From positions 1-5,650 of the forward strand of contig CATPAT010000157.1 of assembly GCA_955652155.1 (NCBI GenBank): 5,650 nt of DNA, written 5' to 3'. The stretch comes from an uncultured Chthoniobacterales bacterium. GTDB taxonomy: Bacteria > Verrucomicrobiota > Verrucomicrobiia > Chthoniobacterales > UBA10450. Below the pieces are notes generated by a model. That model was not told the origin of the DNA. It saw nothing but the letters and a program-made list of their open reading frames with translations, and did no database searches. Of the stretch, positions 1-5,641 are shown one piece after another. A program made the translations under genes and the position numbers. Positions within the stretch are counted from its first letter, which is position 1, and each line of letters begins with the position of its first letter.

Positions 1-1160
1 ATTTAAAAAAAGGGGACGTACTCGAATTTACCGTTTGCCACGCCAAGAAAACGGAAAAGAAATCGGTCGAAGTTAATTACGACAACTTCGCGAATGATGT
101 CAGCGTCGGTGACACCGTTCTGGTCGACAACGGCCTGATTAAATTGGTTGTCATTGAGAAGAAGAAGAATCGCGTCCTTTGTAAGGTCATCACTCCGTCA
201 ACACTCGGCTCGCGGCGACATATCAATTTACCGGGCGTCCATATCAGCCTTCCAGCCCTGACAAAAAAGGACATTGCTGACGTTACACTCGGAACGCAGC
301 TCGGCGTCGACTTCGTTGCGCTCAGTTTTGTCCGAAAACCCAGCGATCTCACGGAGCTTCGCGATTTGCTGATCCGCAAAAAGAGCAACGCACAGGTGCT
401 GGCCAAGATCGAGGACCAGGCCGCGGTCGAATCGATCAACGACATTATTAAGATTGCGGACCTGGTCATGGTCGCCCGCGGCGATCTCGGAATCGAAGTG
501 CCGATGGAAGAATTGCCGATCATTCAGCGACGAATCGTCAAAAGTTGCATTCGACTGGGCAAACCGGTCGTGGTCGCCACCCATCTGCTTGAATCGATGA
601 TCACGAATCGCGTGCCGACGCGAGCGGAGATCACTGACGTAGCGAACGCCGTTTTTGAGCAAGCCGACGCGATCATGTTGAGCGGCGAAACCAGCATCGG
701 CCATTATCCGGTAGAATGCGTGGAGGTTTTGAATCGCGTGGCCACGCGAAACGAGCGAAGCGGTGTCGCCGGTTATGCCGAAGCGGCTATTCTGGAAGAT
801 GCGCGACAAAAAACAGTCGCTTCCGCGGTGGTGCTAGCCAATTCGCTCGCCCGATCAAAGATCATTGTCTTCACGCGACATGGAAGAATGGCGCGCAATA
901 CTTCAAACCTGCGACCGGAGCGCGCCGTTATTTTTGCTCTCACGCCGAGTGAAGAAGTGCGGCGGCAGTTGTCGATTTGCTGGGGCGTCTATCCGGTGCG
1001 GATTGAATTCAGCGACGATCCGAATGTAACAATTGAGACCGCGCAGAAGTATTTGCGGGATCAAAAACTGACTACGGCGGGCGACAATCTGGTCGTCATC
1101 AGCGATGTGCGTGCACGGGACGCGTTGGTCGATTGCGTCCAGTTGCGCACGGCGAAATAA
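1..1160 (+). CDS. pyk: Pyruvate kinase, 5'-truncated by the window edge
   Basis: Catalyses the last step of glycolysis, phosphoenolpyruvate plus ADP to pyruvate plus ATP, in the cytoplasm. The reading frame is open from base 3, so the first in-window ATG/GTG is not the start. About 385 residues are visible; compared with E. coli PykF roughly the first 85 residues, including the first active-site strands, lie outside the window. In order one sees the B domain (VNYDNF, VGDTVLVDNGLI), the return to the barrel (SRRHINLPGV, then SLPALTKKD and GVDFVALSFVR), the catalytic lysine and metal-binding acidic residues (LAKIED at 399-416; VARGDLG from 471), the ATHLLESM substrate loop (576-599), and RAEITDVANAV with MLSGETSIG. 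The C-terminal domain (about 780-1157) is present and normal in length, ending in TAA. Slight variants are SRRH where many homologues have SRKG, and ATHLLESM for ATQMLESM. It converges with the sigma-factor gene across 60 nt. The identity is secure; the isozyme type is not resolvable. Confidence 0.96.
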   Translation, partial: LKKGDVLEFTVCHAKKTEKKSVEVNYDNFANDVSVGDTVLVDNGLIKLVVIEKKKNRVLCKVITPSTLGSRRHINLPGVHISLPALTKKDIADVTLGTQLGVDFVALSFVRKPSDLTELRDLLIRKKSNAQVLAKIEDQAAVESINDIIKIADLVMVARGDLGIEVPMEELPIIQRRIVKSCIRLGKPVVVATHLLESMITNRVPTRAEITDVANAVFEQADAIMLSGETSIGHYPVECVEVLNRVATRNERSGVAGYAEAAILEDARQKTVASAVVLANSLARSKIIVFTRHGRMARNTSNLRPERAVIFALTPSEEVRRQLSICWGVYPVRIEFSDDPNVTIETAQKYLRDQKLTTAGDNLVVISDVRARDALVDCVQLRTAK

Positions 1161-1180
1161 AACGCTGGAGAGGCCTCAGC
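1155..1180 (-). terminator. Candidate Rho-independent terminator of the sigma-factor gene
   Basis: Read on the minus strand, bases 1180-1164 form GCTGAG-GCCT-CTCCAGC, a 6-bp stem with one bulged base and a 4-nt loop, followed at once by GTTTTATTT. It lies 41 nt beyond the sigma-factor stop. The U-rich tail falls on the last codons and TAA of the pyruvate kinase gene. A second small hairpin (GCAGC/GCTGC, 1193-1208) lies between it and the stop. The stem is short, so the call is moderate. Confidence 0.4.
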
Positions 1181-1220
1181 GCCCCAATGATCGCAGCACT
1201 AAGGCTGCTCCCACATTCCG

Positions 1221-2090
1221 TTATGCTTCGACCGGCAGCTCGACATCGATCGGCTTTTCTTTTTTGCTCAACGCGCGACGCAGTTTCGAAAGCGCAATGT
1301 TTTGCAGCTGCCGAATGCGTTCGCGGGTCACGCCGAATTTCTTTCCGACTTCCTCGAGAGTCTTTGGCTTTCCGCCGTCGAGACCGAAGCGCTGGAAAAT
1401 GATTTTCTTTTCGCGATCGTCGAGGACGTCGAGTAGACCGCCGACTTCGTTACGCAGATTTTTGTCGCGCAACAGCTCGAACGGCGTTTGGGCGTCCTCG
1501 TCCCCGACGATTTCGCCGAACTCAGTCGAATCGTCGTCGCTGATCGGCGCATCGAGTGAAGCTGGACGGATCGACACCGTCTTGAGCTGCGAAACTTTTC
1601 CGGCAGCAATTCCGATCTCTTCGCCGAGCTCGTCGTCAGTCGGTTCACGGCCGAGTTCCTCGCTCATCTGCAAGGAGACGCGGCGCATCTTGGAAATCTT
1701 GTCGACCAGATGGACCGGCAAACGAATCGTCTTCGACTGGTTCGCCAGCGCGCGCTTGATCGATTGTTTGATCCACCATGCGGCGTAGGTGCTAAGCTTG
1801 CCGCCTTTGGCCGGATCGAAACGCTCGACCGCTTTCATCAAACCGATGTTTCCTTCCGAAATCAGGTCAAGCAGCGGCAGCCCAAGGTTCGCATAATCGT
1901 GGGCAATCTTGACGACCAGACGCAGGTTAGAGCGAATCATGAGCGCACGCGCCTCCCGATCGCCTTTCTTGATCTTGGCGGCGAGCTCAATCTCCTGCTG
2001 CGGCGTCAAAAGCGGGATTTGCCCGATCTCGCGCAGGTAAATCTTTATTCCGGTATCGCTATCTTCAGCGGCCATATAGCCTTTCTTCAT
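1221..2090 (-). CDS. RNA polymerase sigma-70 factor, group 2 / RpoS-like
   Basis: A 289-residue sigma factor that would direct core RNA polymerase to promoters. It has region 1.2 (about residues 12-45, IKIYLREIGQIPLLTPQQE), region 2 (50-126, with RSNLRLVVKIA, LDLISEGNIGLMKAVERFD and the -10 recognition helix STYAAWWIKQSIKRAL), region 3 (127-205, ELGREPTDDEL) and region 4 (214-275, with TLEEVGKKFGVTRERIRQLQ as the -35 helix-turn-helix). There is no region 1.1 and no long non-conserved insert, so it is shorter than a typical RpoD. NQSKTIRLPVH and RQLQ resemble RpoS-type factors more than the DQARTIRIPVH and RQIE of primary sigma factors. It is therefore probably an alternative or stationary-phase-like factor, although a compact primary factor is not excluded. 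The start is uncertain: the first ATG (2090) has no Shine-Dalgarno sequence, while the in-frame ATG at 2075-2073 (MAAEDSDTG) follows AAGAAAGG at suitable spacing. It is divergent from comM. Confidence 0.95.
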   Translation of the reverse strand: MKKGYMAAEDSDTGIKIYLREIGQIPLLTPQQEIELAAKIKKGDREARALMIRSNLRLVVKIAHDYANLGLPLLDLISEGNIGLMKAVERFDPAKGGKLSTYAAWWIKQSIKRALANQSKTIRLPVHLVDKISKMRRVSLQMSEELGREPTDDELGEEIGIAAGKVSQLKTVSIRPASLDAPISDDDSTEFGEIVGDEDAQTPFELLRDKNLRNEVGGLLDVLDDREKKIIFQRFGLDGGKPKTLEEVGKKFGVTRERIRQLQNIALSKLRRALSKKEKPIDVELPVEA

Positions 2091-2107
2091 GAAAAAATGG
2101 GGGTAGG

Positions 2108-2124
2108 GCCGACAAGTTGCCGGC
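2108..2124 (-). other. Small hairpin in the sigma-factor 5' leader
   Basis: On the minus strand GCCGGC-AACTT-GTCGGC forms a 6-bp stem including one G-U wobble, 17 nt upstream of the first ATG of the sigma gene. On the plus strand the same position would be an A-C mismatch, so the structure fits minus-strand RNA better. It is followed by a pyrimidine-rich stretch, CCTACCCCCATTTTTTC, that runs up to the ATG and offers no Shine-Dalgarno sequence. Any regulatory role is conjecture. Confidence 0.3.
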
Positions 2125-2156
2125 TTTTATGTTCGTGGCTGGCTCCTTAATCGGAT

Positions 2157-2185
2157 TTCCTAACATCAGGAAAACTACTTAACAA
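2157..2185 (-). promoter_or_regulatory. Weak candidate sigma-70 promoter for the sigma-factor gene
   Basis: On the minus strand, TTGTTA (2185-2180; 4 of 6 to TTGACA) and TAGGAA (2162-2157; 3 of 6 to TATAAT) are separated by 17 nt. They lie about 70 nt upstream of the first sigma ATG in the AT-rich part of the divergent region. The -35 element overlaps the palindrome TTAACAAGGTTAA. The -10 match is poor, so this is a tentative call. Confidence 0.27.
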
Positions 2186-2191
2186 GGTTAA
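2179..2191. promoter_or_regulatory. Perfect 5-3-5 inverted repeat, possible operator
   Basis: TTAAC-AAG-GTTAA is a perfect palindrome with a 3-nt centre, lying between the two divergent promoter candidates and overlapping the -35 of the minus-strand one. A looser inverted repeat, GTTAAA...TTTGAC (2187-2208), extends it toward the plus-strand -35. The position suits a repressor or activator site acting on one or both genes. AT-rich DNA gives such short palindromes by chance, so confidence is low. Confidence 0.25.
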
Positions 2192-2203
2192 ATATTCTGA
2201 ATT

Positions 2204-2233
2204 TTGACATTCCCCCAGTTGGGTTTGTTCAAT
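2204..2233 (+). promoter_or_regulatory. Candidate sigma-70 promoter for comM
   Basis: A perfect -35 box TTGACA (2204-2209) is followed after 18 nt by TTCAAT (2228-2233), which matches TATAAT at four of six positions. AT-rich DNA lies just upstream (2187-2203). Transcription would begin near 2240, giving a leader of about 110 nt before the comM ATG; that leader contains the strong hairpin at 2254-2280. Confidence 0.45.
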
Positions 2234-2253
2234 ATTTCTCAAAACATTTGTCC

Positions 2254-2280
2254 GCCCCCTTTTGCTAAGCCAAAGGGGGC
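2254..2280 (+). other. Strong GC-rich hairpin in the comM leader region
   Basis: GCCCCCTTT (2254-2262) and AAAGGGGGC (2272-2280) form a perfect 9-bp stem around a 9-nt loop, in which GC/GC could add two more pairs after one mismatch. No U-run follows on either strand, so it is not a canonical intrinsic terminator. It sits between the plus-strand promoter candidate and the comM start, so it would be part of the comM 5' untranslated RNA. It could be an mRNA-stabilising or regulatory structure, or a protein-binding inverted repeat in DNA. Confidence 0.6.
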
Positions 2281-2352
2281 CCTGAAGCCGGGGTATTTGT
2301 CTCTTTCCGCCGACATCATTTTCTGCAAGTCTTCTGTCTAGTTCGTTCCCCC

Positions 2353-3885
2353 ATGCTGGCAAAGATTTATTCGGCCGCGGTTTATGGCATCGACGCTTAC
2401 GAGGTCGAAATTGAGGTCAACGCCGGCGCGGGCGACCCGAAGATGGTGATCGTCGGTTTGCCCGATGCGGCCGTGAAGGAAAGCAAAGATCGCGTCCGAA
2501 CAGCGATTGCGAACAGCGCCTACAAATGGTCGCGCAAGCGCACCACGATCAACCTGGCGCCGGCCGACATTAAAAAGGAAGGGCCGAGCTTCGACCTTCC
2601 GATAGCTCGGAATGATTGCGGTCGCAGAAGGACTCAACACTTCGGCCTTCGAAAAATTCAGTTTCGTCGGCGAACTCGCTTTAGACGGCAGCGTTCGTCC
2701 GGTCAAAGGCGTGCTCCCGGTCGCATTGGAAGCGCGACGCCGCGGCAAACGGGCTCTCTTTGTGCCGGAAGCAAACGCGCTCGAAGCCGCGATGGTGAGC
2801 AAGATCGACATCTACGGCGTGCATAATTTGCGCGAGACATTCCAATTTCTTCAGGGCGAACTTCCGCTTCTTCCAACGCGCGGCGATCTCACCGGATTTT
2901 TTTCCACCCACCAAAGTTACGACGTCGATTTTGCAGACGTGAAAGGGCAGCGCCACGTCAAACGCGCAATTGAAGTGGCGGTCGCCGGCGGGCACAACAT
3001 CCTCATGATTGGCCCGCCAGGTTCCGGAAAGTCGATGTGTCGAAGCGGATCCCAACAATTATTCCGCCGATGTCGCTCGATGAAGCGATCGAGACGACAA
3101 AGATCCACAGCATTGCCGGATTTCTCGACGGCGAAAAATCTTTTGTCGCGAGGCGGCCGTTTCGCTCGCCGCATCACACCATCAGCGACATCGGTCTGCT
3201 CGGCGGCGGAGCGTTCCCGACTCCAGGCGAAGTGAGCCTTGCCCACAATGGCGTCCTTTTTCTCGATGAGCTGCCGGAGTTCAAACGATCCGCCCTGGAA
3301 GTAATGCGCCAGCCGCTCGAGGACGGAAAAGTAACGATCTCGCGCGCAGCCGGCAGCCTCACCTTTCCAAGCGAATTCATGCTGGTCGCGGCGATGAACC
3401 CCTGCCCTTGTGGATATTTCGGCGATCTCAAACGCGAATGCCGCTGCAGTCCGGTGCAAGTGCAACGCTATCGCCAAAGAATTTCGGGGCCGCTGCTCGA
3501 CCGGATCGATTTGCACATTGAAGTGCCGGCGGTGGAGTATCGCGATGTGTCGAGCGAGCGTGCGGAAGAGAATTCCACCGCGACTCGCGAACGAATTGCT
3601 TGCGGCCGGCAGAAACAGCATGAGCGCTTTGCGCGCGACACGAAAACGAATTGCAACGCGCGGATGACCACGCGGCATTTGAAGGCGCATTGCAAACTCA
3701 GCGCCGATTCCCAAGACCTGATTCGCGTCGCGATGACAGAGCTGAACCTGAGCGCGCGCGCTTATGATCGCATCCTGAAAGTCTCACGCACGATCGCCGA
3801 TTTGGACGACAAGATCGACATCGCACCCGAACACGTCAGCGAAGCCATTCAATATCGCACCTTCGATCGCACGCTCTGGATCTGA
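2353..3885 (+). pseudogene. comM: ComM/YifB Mg-chelatase-like AAA+ ATPase, two frameshifts
   Basis: ComM is a hexameric helicase that promotes branch migration during natural transformation; YifB-type homologues also occur in species not known to be competent. Homology runs through three consecutive segments. Segment 1 (2353-2607, frame 1) is the N-terminal S5-like domain: MLAKIYSAAVYGIDAYEVE, IVGLPDAAVKESKDRVR, INLAPADIKKEGPSFDLPIA. Segment 2 (2609-3037, frame 2) holds GELALDGSVRPVKGVLP, VKGQRHVKRAIEVA and Walker A GPPGSGKS (3011-3034). Segment 3 (from 3040, frame 1 again) holds KRIPTIIPP, RRPFRSPHHT, Walker B VLFLDE (3253-3270), the NPCPCG...CRC cysteines (3397-3447), GPLLDRIDLHIE and the C-terminal ARAYDRILKVSRTIADLD. 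Two bases appear missing at 2608 (IA-L-GMIA expected) and one at 3038-3039 (KSM-L-SKR expected). Restored, the protein would be about 511 residues, the normal family length. Unrepaired, the first reading stops at 2826, before Walker A. All motifs are intact, so this is either a young pseudogene or sequencing/assembly error. The ATG lacks an SD, being preceded by TTCCCCC. Confidence 0.93.
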
Positions 3886-3903
3886 ACCGCAGACACTGGC
3901 GGT
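3886..3903 (+). terminator. Hairpin directly after the comM stop, weak terminator candidate
   Basis: Immediately after TGA, ACCGCAG-ACA-CTGGCGGT forms a 7-bp stem with one bulged G and a 3-nt loop. The downstream sequence GGACAGTTTGCG has only a short U-run, so intrinsic termination would be inefficient. It may mark the end of the comM transcript or protect its 3' end. Confidence 0.3.
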
Positions 3904-3989
3904 GGACAGTTTGCGAAAAAGAATTTTGCAGGAATGTTGAATCCAGGTTTGAAGCCGGCTGCATCTCATCAAAGGAACGTGAGGAAACG

Positions 3990-4298
3990 ATGAAACCGAG
4001 GTGCGAACGAAACGCTAGTCGGAAAGGCAGGAATCTTTTTCGAAGGCGAACTGAACCTCGGTTTGCTGTTACAGATTGTAATTTTCAAGTCTTCTCGCTC
4101 GATCGCTATTACGGCGGTTCAACCGGCAGTTCACAGCCGTCGTTCCTCAACGTTAGTCGCGAGTATTTCCGCTACGAAGCGCCGCGTAATTTTGTTGCGG
4201 AAGTCGCGTTCTTTCTCGCCATCGCCGCCATTCTCGCAGCGACATTCATCACCGGCGCGAGCGCGATCATTCATTTCCTTCATCTCCCCGCCGCCTGA
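3990..4298 (+). CDS. Small Arg-rich single-pass membrane protein of unknown function
   Basis: I do not recognise this 102-residue protein. The N-terminal 20 residues are strongly basic (MKPRCERNASRKGRNLFRRR). A middle part of mixed composition follows (FSLDRYYGGSTGSS, EYFRYEAPRNF). The C-terminus carries one hydrophobic segment at about residues 68-98 (VAEVAFFLAIAAILAATFIT and on), a convincing membrane helix. With the basic N-terminus inside, the short tail would face outward. The start is well supported: GAGGA (3981-3985) lies 4-5 nt before the ATG, the clearest ribosome binding site in the window. It is followed after 19 nt by the lipoprotein gene in the same direction, suggesting co-transcription. 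The tail-anchor-like layout would fit a small envelope or assembly factor, but no function can be assigned. A competing frame from 4063 is Ser/Arg-rich and looks like a shadow. Confidence 0.7.
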   Translation: MKPRCERNASRKGRNLFRRRTEPRFAVTDCNFQVFSLDRYYGGSTGSSQPSFLNVSREYFRYEAPRNFVAEVAFFLAIAAILAATFITGASAIIHFLHLPAA

Positions 4299-4317
4299 GT
4301 CGGAGACGACTGAGAAC

Positions 4318-5115
4318 ATGCCGACCACTAAAGCAATTCGTTTCGTGTCAATCTCGATTACGGCCTGTGTGCTCCTGGGTTGTCGCCCAGCTGTCGACCG
4401 AACCGTGGAAGAAATGATCGACCACGTTTATCCGGTCGAGCCAACCGCGACTCTGAGCGTGAGTAATCGCGATGGCTCCGTTCGAGTTTACGGGGCCGGG
4501 AGTGAGACGCGTAGTGTGCAAGTCGAAGCAATCAAAAAAGCCTACAGCCCCGGGCGACTGAAATCGATTTCGGTCCGGGTGTCAGCGCAACCGAATTCGA
4601 TTTCGATCGAAACAATCTATCCGCCAGATTCAGGCGCAGGAGTTTCAGACCGGTCCGGGACAGTCGATTACGTAATTGTTGTCCCGCAAACAATCAGGAT
4701 TTCAAAATTAGAACTGGCCAATGGCGAAGTGCAACTTGAGGAGTTGCGCAGCGATGAGGCGCGGGCGCAACTGGGCAATGGCCGATTGTTCGCGCATAAT
4801 TGTTTCGGCAATCTCGACCTCAGTCTCAAGACCGGCAACCTCGCGATCGTCTACGAGTGGTGGGAAGACATTGAGTTCTCGATTCACGCCACCATCCAAG
4901 ACGGCAATGCATTCGCTTACATTCCAACCGAAGCGGCATTTCACCTGATCGCGCACACCGCCACCGGTAAAATTTCCAATGATTTTGTGGAAAAGGAGCA
5001 GCGACATTCCGAGCCGGTCAACAAGATCGACATGTCTGTCGGCGACGGCGGTAAAACGACCTTTCAGTTCGAGACCCAAGATGGCAACGTCAAGATTGCC
5101 GAACATAATCCGTAA
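4318..5115 (+). CDS. DUF4097-like beta-repeat lipoprotein
   Basis: A 265-residue predicted lipoprotein. The N-terminus has a basic start, a hydrophobic stretch and a lipobox VLLGC with Cys22, so the mature protein should be lipid-anchored in the envelope. The rest carries recurring Gly turns followed by alternating hydrophobic residues, typical of a beta-solenoid of the DUF4097 (putative adhesin) type: DGSVRVYG (52-59), NGEVQLEEL (135-143), NGRLFAHN (154-161), TGNLAIVY (172-179), DGNAFAYI (195-202), TGKISNDF (216-223) and DGNVKI (255-260). The family is widespread and its biochemical role is unclear; it often sits near envelope or signalling genes. I chose the ATG at 4318 because it starts exactly at the signal peptide; the frame is open upstream to 4063, but that stretch is Ser/Arg-rich and overlaps the preceding gene. 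The SD is weak (GGAG at 4302-4305, rather far). The gene ends 6 nt before yajQ, so the two are probably co-transcribed. Family assignment is by pattern, not by search. Confidence 0.85.
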   Translation: MPTTKAIRFVSISITACVLLGCRPAVDRTVEEMIDHVYPVEPTATLSVSNRDGSVRVYGAGSETRSVQVEAIKKAYSPGRLKSISVRVSAQPNSISIETIYPPDSGAGVSDRSGTVDYVIVVPQTIRISKLELANGEVQLEELRSDEARAQLGNGRLFAHNCFGNLDLSLKTGNLAIVYEWWEDIEFSIHATIQDGNAFAYIPTEAAFHLIAHTATGKISNDFVEKEQRHSEPVNKIDMSVGDGGKTTFQFETQDGNVKIAEHNP

Positions 5116-5121
5116 CCAGAG

Positions 5122-5607
5122 ATGCCTTCGTTCGATATTATTTCTGAAGTCGACGGACAGGAAATCGACAACGCGCTCAATCAGGCGCGAAAAGAGCTCA
5201 CGACCCGGTTCGATCTTAAAGGCGCAAAGACTGAGATTGTTCAAGAAAAAGACAAGATTGTCCTCACGGCCGATGATGCCGCGCATTTGAAGGCGCTCCG
5301 CGAGATCGTCGTCGGCAAACTTTCCAAACGCGGCGTCGATCTGCGCAACGTGAAACAGGAAGAGCCGGCGCTTTCTTCAGTTGGCCACGCCCGGCAGGAA
5401 CTAAAAATTCAACAAGGCTTGGAAGGCGACAAAGCCAAGGAGATTATCCAAGCAATCAAGGCGCAAAACTTCAAAGTGCAGAGCCAGTTGCAAGATCGAC
5501 AAATTCGCGTCACCGGAAAAAAGAGCGACGAGCTCCAGACCGTGATCCAGTTTGTCCGCGGCCGCGATTTCGGCGTCGCGACGAATTTCAAAAACTTTCG
5601 CGACTAA
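5122..5607 (+). CDS. yajQ: YajQ family cyclic-di-GMP/nucleotide-binding protein
   Basis: A complete 161-residue YajQ (UPF0234) protein, nearly the same length as E. coli YajQ and matching it end to end. The start MPSFDIISEVDGQEIDNA corresponds to MPSFDIVSEVDLQEARNA, followed by RFDLKG, the KLSKRGVD segment, an LKIQQGLEGDKAKEI helix, the central VQSQLQDRQIRVTGKKSDEL, and the terminal VRGRDFG...FKNFRD. The family has two ferredoxin-like domains that bind nucleotides or RNA; a Xanthomonas member was reported to bind cyclic-di-GMP and act with a transcription factor in virulence control. Whether this one binds cyclic-di-GMP cannot be told from sequence alone. It is a soluble cytoplasmic protein. 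The ATG lies 6 nt after the lipoprotein stop with only a weak AGAG upstream, so translation may be coupled. No clear terminator is visible in the remaining 43 nt. Confidence 0.97.
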   Translation: MPSFDIISEVDGQEIDNALNQARKELTTRFDLKGAKTEIVQEKDKIVLTADDAAHLKALREIVVGKLSKRGVDLRNVKQEEPALSSVGHARQELKIQQGLEGDKAKEIIQAIKAQNFKVQSQLQDRQIRVTGKKSDELQTVIQFVRGRDFGVATNFKNFRD

Positions 5608-5614
5608 GGCCAAC

Positions 5615-5641
5615 CGCGGATTACGCGGATGCCACGGATCA
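5615..5641. repeat. Start of a 9-nt-period CGGAT tandem repeat
   Basis: Directly after yajQ, three units follow with exact 9-nt spacing: CGCGGATTA, CGCGGATGC, CACGGATCA. GGAT recurs at 5618, 5627 and 5636. The next bases (ATTGTCACC) no longer fit, and the window ends there. From memory, degenerate CGGAT-type intergenic repeats of this period are common between genes in Verrucomicrobiota and some Planctomycetes; I cannot confirm that here. Confidence 0.55.

Noticed and set aside
228..809. 193-codon minus-strand open frame opposite pyruvate kinase
   Set aside because: No family features; the plus strand encodes conserved active-site motifs over the same bases.
1105..1788. Long plus-strand open frame (227 codons) antisense to the sigma gene
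   Set aside because: Translation is Ser/Arg-rich low-complexity with no known motif, and the opposite strand encodes an unmistakable sigma-70 factor.
2605..3043. Programmed frameshifting to express comM
   Set aside because: No slippery heptamer or stimulatory structure at either site, two shifts of opposite sense would be needed, and family members are normally encoded in one frame.
2917..3714. 265-codon minus-strand open frame opposite comM
   Set aside because: Shadow of comM codon bias: no recognisable domain, His/Arg/Ala-rich, and the plus strand has continuous ComM homology.
3911..3942. Promoter TTGCGA...TTGAAT before the small membrane protein gene
   Set aside because: The spacer is 20 nt and both boxes match only partly, so it is not distinguishable from chance.
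4063..4317. Upstream extension of the lipoprotein frame
   Set aside because: The extension is Ser/Arg-rich, overlaps a better-supported small gene, and would bury the signal peptide and lipobox inside the protein.
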